Assembly (NCBI GenBank): GCA_009760855.2
Contig: WPIO01000097.1
Span: 122,001-186,000, forward strand
Length of the DNA: 64,000 nt
Reading direction: 5' to 3'
Source of the DNA: Cristatella mucedo
Taxonomy: Eukaryota; Bryozoa; Phylactolaemata; Cristatellidae
A program made the translations under genes and the position numbers. Each line of letters begins with the position of its first letter. Position 1 is the stretch's first letter. This document shows, piece after piece, positions 1 through 14,700 of this stretch. The notes beneath the pieces were generated by a model. That model did not search any database. It saw nothing but the letters and a program-made list of their open reading frames with translations, and was not told the origin of the DNA.

Positions 1-37
1 ATACATATAATATTATAGTATATATATATATATATAT

Positions 38-98
<61 letters not shown>
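1..98. repeat. TA-rich microsatellite
   Basis: Almost uninterrupted (TA)n with a few CA interruptions at the left edge of the window. It has no coding content and its true left extent is unknown. Confidence 0.95.
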
Positions 99-100
<2 letters not shown>

Positions 101-2718
101 TTACTTGATTCCACACTTCTTGCCATTGTGATTGAATGGAATTCGTTACCAGAAAGTCAGCCACTGACGGTCCTTCGGCAACAGGGGAGACATTCAACTT
201 GTTATAGTTGCTGACAAGTTCCGGCCTCTTATATTTTGATAGGATCTGTTGAGACTTGCTGGCAGCCGACCTAGAAGCACACTGTAGTAATCCAATTTTA
301 TAAGTAACGAATGTATGAGCCAGTTGTTTTATTATGACACTACTAAGATGGTCTCGGTCAGAAAAAATTTGTGTACCTGAAATGCATTGCAGAAGACCGT
401 AATTCCAAGAAAATGGTGAGACTGAGCTTGGGGGTCAAACATTATTGGGATGCTCAGCTATCCCAAGGTAGCGAGTATCAGCCACGCCATCGGAAGACTT
501 GGCATTTGGCTGCCAGTTTCGGACTGCTCATCGGAAGAGTAAAGTTTCTCGTCTTATTAATTTAAGAGATTTGCCAGTTTTCACCTATGCACTGTGCACA
601 AAGTCACCTATGTTGAGGTTGAACAAATCTATGGTTCGAAAGTATTCATTTATTGTCTATACCACTCGGTATATTCTTCTTCTTTCTTAGTCATTTTCAC
701 AGTTTCGACGTATGTGTGCATCCGACGTATCCGGGTGATGCTGTTGCTATGCAAGTTTGCTTTTTATGATGACTATATTGGCAGCACAATCATCCCCACC
801 ATTGACTGTACAGCATTTCCACGGTATTGCACTATCAAGGACTGTCTTGGTTGCTTGTCTCTGTAATCCTATAAAGAAACTATTGAGCACAAAGGGAATC
901 ACATTACGGTGAGGCCCGTTGCATAGTGCCACTGAAGATTTGCTTGCATTGTTTGGGCACAGAATGCACAGAGGAAGCCCTTGGCAGCAGCTGCCTTTGT
1001 TCAAGCATAAGTAGCTGCTCGTTGGAATTGGCATATTGACATTTTAAATAAGCTTTCGAGATAGGGTTCTGATTTCGGGTCGGGCATGCATTGTGCATAT
1101 CGTGATACATTCCAGCAAGCATGCAGCCAGACAATAACAGCAGTTGTTATTGTCTGATCAGCTGCTGTTTTTGTCCATGCACAGTGCCTGCTCAAACGTC
1201 TGCAAGTCATACAAATCGTAGATGGGCTATGCAGCATGGGCCGAGCTAGACAGCACACAAGTTTGTGGTCGAGCCAAACCAAATGGTCTGCAACAAGGGA
1301 CTGAAGTATGATTTATGTATGCAAGAGGCATGCATAAACAGAAATGCAATGACAGTAAACCCACTTATGGGTAGAACACCGAAGCTGCCTTTGTCTGTAT
1401 TCCTTTATATATCCCTTTTTTATATCTTTAAGCCTCGCATAGCTAGCAGAGATTATCGGTCAGGTATTCGTAGCGAGGACCTTTAGCTGTCCTGCACTAA
1501 GCAGAAATCAGGCCTGATTTAACTGAATTGAGTCCGGGGAAAAACTCACTCGACATATGCACCAACCTGCCTGTTTACCACTTTGCTATCGCCTAAACTG
1601 AACTGCAATTTCTCAAGGCACACCAATTAGCAGCTGTCTTGCAGCTACCGCCCCCATTTGTTCACAGTTGCGGTTGCACGGTTCTTCTATGGAAGTAGAT
1701 TTTAGTAGTCTCACAATCGCTGCCCGTTGTTTTTTAAAATTTTGACTGGATGGCCATTTCATTATATACATGCCAGTTCAACCCTGTACGGCACCTACCA
1801 TCAACCTAGCAATCAGGTGGCACGATTGAATAATCTCTTTCAAATTTTGGAGGCTCACGATCCTTATGGCAACTCCTTGTGGTAGTAACTTCCTGTGATC
1901 CGAATTAAAAGTAATAAACTGACAAGGTCGAAGTCGTTTATAAGTCTTTGCATAATGGATATTCCCACGAGTAACACACCAATTTTAGGCCCCTAGGCGG
2001 TTATAGTAGAAATGCTGGTGGCCTGACTAAAAAGTGAAATCACTAGCCAGTAGCTTTTAGGGACTCTTGTTCGTAGCATTCGACCGAAACCTTGCCGATG
2101 CACCGAACCATAGAATATCCTTTCCGGTACCCCTGTGTCTGGTGAGCAGCTTGCTTGACGCACGACAACTGAGCTGCCAGCCAGCAGCTGTGCAAGGTGG
2201 CTTGGCTAGCAGAAGGAAGTAGGAAGTATGCGCCGGCCTTGGGCCTATGCCTATCTTTACAAGCTTCAAACGTCAGCTTGCTAGCTTTAGGGTTGTTCTT
2301 CTATTTTGCCCTTGTGCTGAGCAGGCTGATTTAATCGTTTGGCCCGGCTCAATTTCGTGACCCTTGTAAGTGCACAGGTTTAGTTTTTTAAATGGCTGGC
2401 CATTGTTTTTTTGCTTGGACAGTGGTGCTCTAATAACAGTGACCTTCTCTTTCGCAGTAGCGTTTCTGGTGATGGCCTGCCAAAGCATCCTGGAATGTTG
2501 CCTCTCTAAGAGGATTGGACGTCTTCTATCGTTTTGTTGTTGATCTTCTGCCCTGACCATTGTAGACTGATGCTGACACTGCAAATGCTGCCACCCTAAG
2601 TGCTACCGGTTGGCAACCCCTCTCGAACCCACAAGCTCTTTGTTTGTACTCTTTTATTTCGTGCAGACTGTGAATGGTGCACGTAAGACACACTTTTAAG
2701 TATTCGTGTCTTTCCCAG
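99..2718. other. 5' flank or first intron of the LARP4-like gene; no gene recognised
   Basis: I see no open frame with coding character here. The upstream exons of the LARP4-like gene (start codon, 5' UTR and any PAM2-type motif) should lie here or further left, but no exon could be placed with confidence. Short open frames on both strands look random. Confidence 0.4.
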
Positions 2719-5700
2719 GCAGCATAGTAGTTTCTGCAGACAGCCAAGAGACCCCAATGACCAACGATACCAACGACGAACGTGCTTCCACCGGGCAAGA
2801 TATTACTTGTACGAATGGTGTTTACGATGGTGGCATTTCGTTGTCTGATCAAACTCATGTCGGTGGAGCAGGTATGTGCCCTTGCAGGTCGCGGGTGCGC
2901 AGCATGGTGATAACTGGGTGTGAATTGAGTATCAGCATATGCAGCCTCGTGTCCTGGCATTGTGCCTCCCCAGGAAAGCCTCAACCTAGTTGCTGTGGCT
3001 ATGTCAGAAGATTATGCACACAATACGTTCTGGAAAATGGTTCTTCATGTGGGGACTGGCATTGAATTTAAGTTGTGTTTGGCTCTCGGGAAGCACTCCT
3101 GAGTTGAGCCTGAGGCCGGATCACTCAGGATGGGATTGCAGAGAGTGACCAAGAGGGGGGGGGGGATCGCTGTGATCAGATTGCAGAGCCGACTGCTCTG
3201 AGATCGATGGCCAAGCAGCGTGCCCTTGCCTGCTGACTAGCTGTGGATGAGTGTCCCTGCTCTATCTTCGAGAAGTCACGGATGAAAGAGGTGATTCTTA
3301 CAGACGTCGCTTGTTTCGTTCACGGTCGAAAGCCATTTTTTTATTCCTCTTGTTGTCTCACGGTGTCGTTCATCGAAAAATAAAACATCGGTCAAAAGGT
3401 TGTTAGAGCGGGGATTTTCAGTGGGCACAGGTGGCACTGTGGCTGTTTCTCTTTCTTTGTCTGGTGCGTGCTGCCGGTCGCACTTGGACGTCCCGACTAT
3501 CGGACGTGTACGCTCGTCATCTTTGGTACGTGATGAGGAATTCTAGCTGCTTCCCCCCTGTGAAGGTAGTTACGCTGTCATGTGTTTGACATCGGCTGCC
3601 GCCCACTTTTCCAATGGAAAGCAGAATACCAATGCCTTGGTAACTGGAGCACCTTGGTAGCTAACGGAGAAGGGATGCAGATGCGATTAGTTGATTGTTC
3701 TCGATTGACATAAACGTGCTGGCATTGCCTTCCGCTGTGTGCTGGTAGCAACAGTTGAGTGTAAACTGCCTTGCTCTGAGGAGTCAGTCGTCTGTCGTGG
3801 ATGTCTGTAAACTGGTTACCAAGCGTATCCAGAAGTCTGCTGCATGTATGCGCTGTAAGCCTTTCATCATCAGGTATGTAGCAGAAGTCTGCTCGCAGTA
3901 GCCGAAATGTAGTACTGCTTGCCCTACCGAAGTGAATATTGCTAGACCCTGTTAGGTCAGTTTTGCATGCACTTTACGGGTTTCTACCGGTAAGTCGTAG
4001 AACTAGCGATCGTGCTTAAGTTTCCATTGATACTAACTGTATGCCTTTTTTTAGACCCACTTCGTGACTTAGAACTTAGGACAATGTTGAAGCACCAGCT
4101 GGAATATTATTTCTCAAGGTATGGGCGACTGATTCATTTCCATTCAGTGCAAGAAAGGGTTCGATTCTCTGCTATCATTATGTGACTTGGCTGGGCTCAT
4201 TGCTTTGATACTTGGCTGTGCCTTCTGGCGAAGGGAGCGAGGGGGAGGCAGGACTGCCAGGGATCTACGTGGCCTGCTACTGTGAGGTGTCTGTTAAGGA
4301 GGATTGTTGGTTGCACTGGCATTTTTTGTATTATTTAGTAGCCTGATGCGACTAAAGGTTCGCTTGCTTTTAGAACTCACGCGACTCCAGTATGTTGTTC
4401 ATTTAGTTAACAGTGCTAACTCTTACCTTTAAATAAAAGACGGCTTAAGGTCGTCTGTCGTTAGACTGCAAACAGAAAATTTTATCTCGAGCAGTCACCG
4501 ATCCAACAACCGCATATTTTCTGCGTGCTATTATTGTACTAATGTACAGTACTTATTGAGCTACCACGATGCCTTTCTCGTGCTTTCAACGCAAAGCTGC
4601 AAGTCTTGTGTTGAAAGCTCGAGAAAGCCTCGTGTAAGCCTTTAACTAGTTGCTTAGATGTTGTGGTTGAATCCCGGTGTACTGCCCGAATGCATGTTTT
4701 TTGTAGTGTAATTGTGATCAGGCTCTTTCATTCCCAAAACTATGTGTGTGTACTTTTAATGCATTATTTTTGCATTATTGTTATTTTGCATTATTTTTTA
4801 ATGCATTACTTTTGGAGCACCTTGCCAGTGTAGTAGTACCGTGGTCTCCACCTTTGACGTGAACAGACACTTATGGGGTTTGGTTCGGTGGTTAAGGTGC
4901 TCGCCCCGACCAAGGTCTGACTGAGGTCGTGGGCTCGAGCCCCGAGGCATATGTGAAGCGCCTGAATAGAGATTAAGCTCTCTTGGTAATAGAGATTAAG
5001 TTCGCTATACAAATAAATTATATTTATTTATAGTTATAATAATAATATATTTGTAAGGCACCCTCGGAGAACTGAGTCTCTTTCTTGTCGCTTCACAGAT
5101 GCTGGAAAGAGAGCATGGCCAAATTGTTAGAGGTAATATTCACGATATCATCAAGCATAACGTTGTTAGATGTGACATGCCCAGGGTCAGCATGTAGGTA
5201 TGGTTAGTAGGAGTGGGTACAGTATCAGCACACATAAGTGCACAAGGAACGTTCACGAGGACCCAATAAAGACTGTAATAAACTGGAGTTTTTTAAGCTA
5301 CACTCGACACTACACTATACTACACTGGTAAACTATAACTGCAAATGATTTCTCATAGTCAGATGCATGTAGCCGTCGTTGGTGGTAGATACTTACTGTA
5401 GTGTATCTAAATTATTGATTTCGTATAAGAACAACGCCACATCATTAATTTTTTAAAGTTGTCTAGAACCCACCTAATACAGCCATAATGCTAAACATGT
5501 TGCTTATATTGTTGGTGATCGCCTGGTGAACCCCAGTGGCATGTAGACTACATGTATGCACTGAGTTGAGATATTAATCTGACTTGTAAGAACAAGTTTG
5601 CTAGTTGGTGGTGGTTATTGGTGAGCCACGATGGCACACTAGGTAAGGTGGCTGCTTTTCACGACCTCGGGACCGAGGTCATGGGTTCGAATCCTGCGAT

Positions 5701-8700
5701 GTTCGATCCTTAATTGCCATTGCAAGCGGTGTTGAAAGCCGTAAAGGCTCTTTCGTTTCTATACAAAAGAGGCTGTTAAATCAGCTTGTATTTTAGTATT
5801 TTTTTTTATTCTGGTCGTGAAGCATCGCATGCCGACCACTCCATGTAGTTCTGTAGTAGAAGCTTAGGAGGTAGCTGGTCACAGTGGCTAGCTCAGTTAA
5901 AGAAAATCCGTGATTACATAATAGCTGCATTCGAGTCTAGAAGCTTAAGAGGTGGCTGGTCACCGTGGTTAGCTCAGTTAAAAAATTCCCGTGATTACAT
6001 GATAGCTGCATTTGAGTCTGCCGATATGCAAGCTGTGGAAGAAAGCTCATACCTGCTGAACCGAGATTGCTATCCACTCGATGCTTATGAAAAGAGGTTG
6101 CATTTCCGGTCCCAATAGATTAGATGCAAAAAGTCTGGTTGCTGTTTGTCAGACCTGCAAAAGCCAGCACACGGGAAGCTTCTGTTGTATATTTGAGTAT
6201 CACTCTACTATTAACTTACCGTTTGATTTTTGTTACTTTGTGATCTTCGGACATATTACTTTAGTAAGATTGCTAGAATTTGTAAGCACACCTTTTTGCA
6301 TGTTCAGGACTAATTGTACCCCACCAACATTGATTAGTGCAGCTGAACGGTTCGGTTGAATACTGAACAAACCCCAGTGGTTAAAGCGATTGCATCGTCC
6401 AAGGTCAAGGTTAATGTGTTTGATGACGAGGTCGTGGGGTCGAGCCTCATGGCATATGTTATGCGCCTGACTAGAGATAAGTTCTCTCAGTGCGCAATAC
6501 AAATGAAAAAAATACACGCATGCACACGAATAATCCTGTATGTGCCTTATACATTTTATGCATAAATACGAAACAGACTCCCCCTGGGTGCCAGTATGTT
6601 AGAATTGACTGCCATATTATTGAATTTGTAAGGCAACGAGGAAACAACTAATTCCATGTATTAATGTGCTTGTTTATCAAACAGAATGTCTACATAGTTG
6701 ACTGCACTCGTTGTTGGTGTTCCTTGAGACAGGCCATATTTGGGATGAATCTGTTAGAAATGGAGACGTGTCAGGGGTCTAGATATACTAGCTGCAACGT
6801 GTTGTCTTCACAAATCAGCCAATGTCAGCTTTCTTTCCAGCACATGAGTGGCCCAGAAAGAGATTTAGCTCTTGCTGTATTGTTATACATTAATTATGAT
6901 TTGACTAACGAGTTTACACGGAAAATTATTTGTGTGGTTCCTATTCTAGCACTTTAGTTTACTTTCATTTACCGATTGAGGCACTGTGCTCTCGGGTAGA
7001 GTATTTAGTTACCGCAGAATGCTGCACTGTGTCAATTTGTGTTAATTCACAGTTATGTACTTTTTATAACTTGGTTTTTATCGTTAGGGATAACCTCAGC
7101 CGAGATTCATACCTGGTGTCACAGATGGATGCAGACCAGTTTGTACCAATATCAATTATTGCCAGTTTCAATCAAGTCAAGAAGATGACTTCTGATAAGA
7201 GTCTAATCGTACAGGTGCTGCGAGGTCAGTTTGCTGGGCCTGTTTATACAATGGCTGTGATCCCTATTGGGGGTTTTGGGGGTATATTGTGCCTGCTGTT
7301 TATTTTGATCATTTTCATCGTTGTTGTTGGGTTAGTAATGACTAGGTATGTACATTCGACTACAGTTGGAACTGTATTTGAGGTGCTGATGTTTGCTGTA
7401 GAATCACCACACGTTCAAGTGGACGAAAAGGGGGAGAAGGTCCGTCCTATGAACAAGCGCTGTGTCGTTATTCTGAGAGAAATTCCACCGGATGTAAGGA
7501 AAGAGGTAAACTTGTAGTTCAGCTTTAGAATGCACATATCACTCTTTATTCAGCAAGTGAGTGTGGTGAGTGGCAATACCACCATGTCAAGTGCACTCAA
7601 GTACCTTAAGTGATGGGGAGAAATGTGTTCGTGGGGCACTGTAGTATGATACTGCTCGGGCCCAGCGTGTTAGCAATTGCTTGTATCCATGGTGAGGTGA
7701 CTAGTTGCAATATTTTTCGTATTCATGCAGGGAAATTTTCCTCGAATTGTGTCGGTCCTGACACCCAGCTGCTGCATCGGATGTGTTTGAGTCAGGATAA
7801 ACTGACAGCAGCTAGCTTTTAGATTCTCTGAGAATTTAACAAACCCACCGTTCCATTGCTGGTTCTTACTTATCTTGTGTTGCTAAGCATGTGCACTGTT
7901 AGCCTCTGTCTTCTTACGGTAGCCACAGGATCTTAGCCATATTGCACTCGTGCTTTTGCATCTGACTTCCTGGCTTCTTGTCAGCATGGCCAGTCAACTT
8001 GCCAGCGACTCGGGCAGTGATTTGAACCTGCTTTGGCTTGTCAGCGTTGCTCACTGACATCAGTAGTGATTCTTGTTGGTGTTCAGTCCATCAATCACTC
8101 TTTTGCCCGCTGCTCGATTCCATTGTTGCACTGCCTGCTTGGCTGCTGCTATTCTTCGTGTCTTTGCTTGTGTGAATGGATGCTATAACCGTGCTGTCAG
8201 ATACATATACAGCAGATGTGCTCCTCACTGCTGTCGAGTTTGTCATTCTTTAGTTGGAACTGTTTATTAATCTGGCAAATGTGGTCACTCAGCCCGAGGC
8301 CAGTAGATTGCAGCCTTATGGTGGAATTGACCAAGCCGCTATCCCACGGCACGTGCTGCTCTGCTTTGCCGATCCAGCATTTTGCTGCTGGTCGTATACA
8401 AAGCTGTTGGTCTTTTAAGCCAGCTAGACGGGTCACTTTGTATACATGGCAGCTGCTGTGCTATCACTTGATTCGTCATCGTTGGTCCTTTAAGGAACTG
8501 GAGGCACTCTTTGACGGCAGCAAGTGCCCGAAGTCTGTCAATTGTGAGTATGCCAGCGCCAACTGCTGGTACGTGACCTTCGAGACAGAGGGAGACGCGC
8601 AAAAAGCATTCCAGTACATCCGGGAGGATGTCAAGACTATCAACGGGCAACCGGTGATGGTAAATTGCTGGCCATGCCCATACCTGCATCAACCGGTGCA

Positions 8701-11700
8701 CGCGACTGCATGCATTCTATGCGCTGCTCTCTAATCTAGCTGTGCACGTCCGAACCCCCACCCACCTGCCTGCGCAATGTATGGTAACATGTGCTAGCTG
8801 CTGGCTCTCGTTCGGCAAGCTTCGGCATGATTATTGATTTTGGCCCCAGCCTACCTATCAGATCTACTCCCCCACGATGCTGACCATCGTACCACTCACT
8901 TTTCGGAATCTAATCGTTTACCTATACCTCGTACAAACCTCAAATCCTGTGGAGACTGTACATTTAGTTAGTATGCTCCCAAAGCCTGTAACTCACTCTA
9001 CTTGTGTCCCGACGTCTCCTGACTTGACCACACCTAAAAAGAAACTAAAATTTGTCTATGTATCACAGCATTTAGCGGGTCTCTGTGATTCGACCTTTAT
9101 GTGCTCATGCATGCTGACACCTTCTCATGCTGCCACTAACCATACTTGCATGCTGACCCTGTGTGAGTCACCCCTAACCATGTTATTCTTCTTGTTTATT
9201 GAGCATGCTACCACTAACCATTCGATCGTGCTTCCTTTGCAGTAAATGTAAAGTGTCTAGAAAGAAATTGAGTTTTCTGAGGGTGCTATATCAAATGTAT
9301 TATTATTGTATACAATGCTAGCCCAAAAATCCATGCACCGTGGTAATCAAGATATAACCACAAACATTTTGGTGTTTCAAAAAGCCGTATGCAAATCATA
9401 GTCCGAACATGCAAGTTTGAGTGAGTCAGCAATATGGTGCACAGTACTACCGTGTGTGCTTACGAGACACAAAAATGTCAGTACTACCGTGTGTGCTTAC
9501 AAGACACAAATATGTGCAAACGGAGCATGTTTTGCTGTATCAATAACAGCTGCTTGCTTCCCATGCACAATGTGGCTACTTTACTGGCCACATCTGTTCG
9601 TGGGGTATGAGGTCGGTGCTTAGCCGTGCTGCATCGCATCAGGCTCGATATAGCAGCATTTACACAACCCAAGCCTTGTTTTGCCGAACTCCTCAAGCTT
9701 GTGTACACGCTGCTGTTCACTTGGGCGGGTGGGGGGTTTGTTTGGTTTGAGCTATCTACGAGATGACTGCGTTTGGCAGACTCACTATGATTTGCTATGT
9801 ATGACGTCTGGGTCTGTGGGTGTCCTAAGCATATATGCTTTCCATACTAGGTCTGCACTCGAGGGTAAAATATGAATGACATTTTGTTTGTGATAATTAG
9901 TAGGCACTGGAACATTAAACTAAAGCACGACCAACGAACTTGCCTAGGGAAAATAGTGCATATCTCGATGGCCCTCCATGGCGTTTTTCATAAACCAGAA
10001 TGTGCATGCGCAGGCCAACGCTCATAACAGAACAATAACGAGGGAATGTGCCGTAGACCTTTTGAATTCATTAAAAAAAACGGCATATCTCCCCACATTT
10101 AGTACCTTGTACCTTGAAAACGACTTTGTTAATTTGTTTTGGACGTACTTAGATTGGTGTGTGCTCGTTTATTTTGTGTAGGTGCATGTTACTCTGTACA
10201 TGACATGTGTAATTACATAAGCGCTGACCCCTTTTAAGGCGAGAATTAAGGCCAAGCCCAGTGGTTCGCCGGTGCCTCCAGCCATCGCCAGCGTCAGAGG
10301 CTCTACGTTGCGAGTCACTGGAGACGAGCTGTACTTTCAGCAGCAGCAGCAGAACTCACTGCGAGGTTTTAACTCACCGGCTATGGCTCACGTGCCATTG
10401 TCTGGCTCTCATTTCACCATGGGTGCAGCACCTCCGCAGCCCACTGTGGCTTTTATGCACCCGGTTAGTAGCACTATCACCCTCGAGACTCTTTGCTTCT
10501 GCAGACGCCCAAAATTTGCCTGCCATAAGAGAGTGCCGCTTCTGTCTTTTTTCCTAGTACCTCATGTTCCCTCCGCCTTGGAATCCGTCCATGTTCCCAG
10601 CTGAGCCGAGCATGGTGAGTATGCCAAGCCGGTCGTCGGCTGTCGGCGCGAGTAGAGCGTTCGCCGCCGTGCATAGCTGGCCGACCCAGCCACAGCGCTT
10701 CACTCGACTTGCATTCGTTACCGTCGATGACCGTCGCCTTGTCATTAAAGATTGTCGAAATAAACGGTTACCCGGCATCGGCCCCGGTCATGATGCACTC
10801 CGGAGGACAGCGATTCGGCGGCGGAAGCAGCAGCAGCAGTGGAGGATATACTAAGTCAAAAGGAGGGGCAAGACCCAGTCACCGCTCTTACAGTAGCTCA
10901 GAGCGTGGCGATTATGGCAACACGAGGCAGTACAATCAGTTCCACAAGTAAGGCCTTTCTAAACCGGCAGCCGCGTGAGGCGTCGGACGATTTGCCGGTC
11001 TCCCCATTGAGCATCTCTCCCATTAATTGCAAATGCTACTGCTCCTGCTTTGGTTGTAGCAGGCCCGGCAGTCGCGGTCCAGCAGCGCCTGCTTCTCCTG
11101 CTGCCGCCAGCCAGGGAAGTGGTGCGCCTACTTCGACGGCAGTGCCGCCACCTGCGAGGCGGGACTCGCTGTCATCGCAGGGCGCCCGATCTGACAGCTA
11201 CTTCATCCAGAATGCCAGGAGGAACCAGACGAGACCTCCTCGAGTTCCCAAAAAGTCAGCGGATGACCTAACAGTCAGCAACGTAAGTGGTGCCCAATGC
11301 AAGGCGTGTTTGTGCGAGTGGTGTGTCGGGTCTGGCAGGATGCTTGCCTGATGGGGCCCTCGCGCTCATGCTCAGCGCTCACCACATGTTCCCTGAAGCT
11401 TTTCTCAAAGTCCGTATGGCCTCGGAAAGCCGGTAGGACTCGATTCAGGCTCGAGAGAAAGCTCGGCTGCTGGCTCTGTCTTGCACCGTGGTTTTTTTCT
11501 TCTACTCAAATTGACTTGATGCCAGTCAGGTGTGCTGACCTTTGGTGAAGTATCCTAGTACTATTGCGATGATATAAGGTTGAGGAAAACGTTCGTGTGC
11601 CATGTTTTTCATTAAGTCATAATTAAATAAACTAAATTATTACTTCGTTAAAAAGTTATTATTAAACACATTATTTTAACAGCACACGAATCTCTTTCTA

Positions 11701-14700
11701 GGCACTTGACAGATGTAAAGAGAGCATGACCAAATGATTAGTGGTAGCATTTGCAATGTCACCAAGCATAGCATTGTTAGATGTGACACCCACAAGATAT
11801 GGTTAGTTGCAGCAGGAACAGTGTCAACTCGCACAAGTACACGACGGACGAGTCGTGAGGACTCACACACAAATGCTGTGCGGTTTAAGCTTCCTTTTAA
11901 ATGTCGTCAGTCAAGGGATGTCGTCACGTCAGAGTGAGTTCCAGGCTTTGGAAGCATCATTAAAGGTTTGAGGCTCGTACGAGGTATAGCTAAACTATTT
12001 GAGTCAGAGCAGCAGGTTGTACTATGCTTGGCCTGTTGGGGGAGTAGTTCTGCTAGGTAGGCTGGAGCGCTACGATGAAGGGAGCTAAAAGTAAGTGGCA
12101 GAACCTTAAGTCGATGCGCTGCTTGACTGGATGCTTTTGCAGGACGGCCAGAAGTGGTGTGATGTGGCAACTGAAGCACTCAGACAGATGGGTCTAGCTG
12201 CCGAGTTTTGCACCAACTGTAAGCACCTTATTGCACATACCGGTAGACCAGCAAGCAGTGAGTTACAGAAGTCGAGGCCGGATGTCACAAATGTGTGGAC
12301 CCGTTTCGGTGTAGTATCCCTATCTAAGCAAGCCTGAAATTTAGCAATGTTATGTAGCTGAAAGTAGGCAGACTCGACTGTGGAGCTGGTGTGGTCGTCT
12401 AATGAAAGGTCACTTTGTATCAGGACACCTAGATTACGTGCAGATTCAACTGGAGATATGGTGGCTAAGCCGATTTTGAGCGTAAGCCATTCCAATTTCT
12501 GAATCACACTTGGTTTTCCCATAACTAGTAAGTTGATTTTGTCGCTCTTCAATTTAAGAAAGTTTGCTGCCATCCATGTAGGGGTGTAATCAATACATGC
12601 AGCAAGGGTATGAGTAGAGAATTCGATGTGCTCGAGACCCGAGAGATCAAAGCTAAGGTTCAACTGAGTGTCATCTGCATAGAAGTCCTGCATCCTGCAG
12701 TGTCATCTGCATAGAAAGGCTAGATTGTCCTTGGCGATCTTATCGGCAAGAGGGAGAGTAGTATAGATTGTGAAAACAAGCAGACCGAACTTAAGTGGTT
12801 CCTCTGATGATCTTTGTCTGTTTACACCAATACTCTTGAGTATTGACGTCAGTGACTGACGGATTTACACAGTTCGTCATTATTAACAAACTATTATTAA
12901 AATATCCGTTTTATTTATGAACCTGGCCTATGTTAAAAACCAGAAATTGCCGAATAAAAAACCGGGCGTGTTGGCTGCCGAGCGGCCGAGTCGAGATTTG
13001 CTTGATCGTGCTTGCTTTGCCGACTGCCGACGAACCAGCACACTGTTCTCTTTATCAGGGTGGAAAGGAGGAAGCCAGCCGACCGTTTGAACTCGACTCT
13101 TCGGCATTTCCGGCCCTGCCCGGAGGCTTCCCTGTGAACAACGCCTCTGCAGACGGCTACGAGAGCAAGCTGTCCGATGTCGTCAAGGGCGTGAGACTAA
13201 ACGGCATTGTTGGCGCCGCCGCCGGGGGACAGCAACACGGCGCTCTCGCTGCTGGCAGCAGCAGCTCGCAGTCATTGTCATCGTCAGCACAGGACAAGGC
13301 CTGCTCGGCCACGCCGGTCATGAACGGTCGCAGCCCGTCTCCGAAGGGCAGTGCCACTTCTACTGATGAAGGTGCTGCCGCCAGTCGCCAGTCTCCCGAA
13401 AAGCGGGATTCGGCCCACGGCAGTGGCTCTTGCACCGATGCTGACGGAAGCTCGCGAAAGCACGCGAGGTCAGTGTTTGTGGCAGGAAACGGGTGCTTGC
13501 ACTCTCTTGGCCGACCGATCGCGACCGAGATCTAGCTTGTGGCATTGCAGATCGCCTGACCTTGATGCGCTGCTGCTGCTGTCGTGTTTAAGGTCGATGG
13601 AGCACCAGCCCGACTTTGCCAGGGTGCTGGCGCACGGCCGGCATGCTTCTGCCGCTGGCCCCACAATCGCTGGCAGTGGCGCCGACTCTCCCGGCGCTCG
13701 ATCGCGCGATGCTCGTGCCCGTAGCACCGACGACGCTTCGGGCAAGGCCGTAAGTCATGTAATTGGTGGTGTTCCTGCTGAGTTTCCAACGGGCGCCGAC
13801 CCCTGTCCCGCCGGTGGACAGCTACACGATGTAGATTAGGGTCGCTTGGCCGGCTCCTTGTGCCGTTCTTCCGTTAGCGTTAGTGGCTGGTGCAGTCATC
13901 GGCAGCCCACTTTCGTGTCTAGTCCGTGCGAGCCTATGAGCCATATCAGCTTGGGGCTGTGATGAGTAAACTCGCTACGGTTACCCGAGCCTTTGCGGCA
14001 GAGTTGCAGACATTAGCGGCACTGGGTTCTGTGATACTCCACACTGCTGATCACTACGGTCGATACGTGGAAGCAGGGGTGTGCTGTGGGTCGCCTATGA
14101 GGTCATATTTAACGTGCCTCCTTCTCTTCGTCGGTCTCTCTGGAGCCGTAGTCGATTCTGCCTGAGAAATTAATGGTGAATTTGCATTAATGTCTTGGAG
14201 CAGGACTGGATAATACTTATTCGGACCTGCTGAGACTGGGATGCCACGTCAAACTTCGTCTGTGCATTTGTGAAATCCCATCTCGACCTTTTAAACTCTC
14301 TACTTTCAGGTCTTCTAGACTGTGCAATTAGGCACTTAACAGTTAGATTTTGTAACTCTGCATCCAGGCTTGTCTGTCTTGTGCATCGCTGTTGCCATAT
14401 CGCACCACTTCTCACCTGTCTGCAGTGGCTCCCTAGTCAAGTAACGTATCGTATCGACTTCAAGATTTTGTTACTCGCGTTTAAGTTCCTTCACTCTTTT
14501 GCTCCAGCCTACCTATATGAACTTCATACGAGGCATCGTACCACCTGCTCTTCTGACTCGAGTCTGTTCTTTGAACCAACCTCAAATCCTTCGGTGACCA
14601 TGCCTTTAATTAGTATACTCCCAAAGCCCAAACTTAATGCCAACTGACATCTGCTCTCTTGACGACATTTAAACTGAATCTAAAACTGCGCCTGTTTCTC

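Noticed and set aside
5621-5811. tRNA gene suggested by box A and box B
   Set aside because: The flanking body and tail recur at six loci, and no acceptor stem closes it. It is a SINE.
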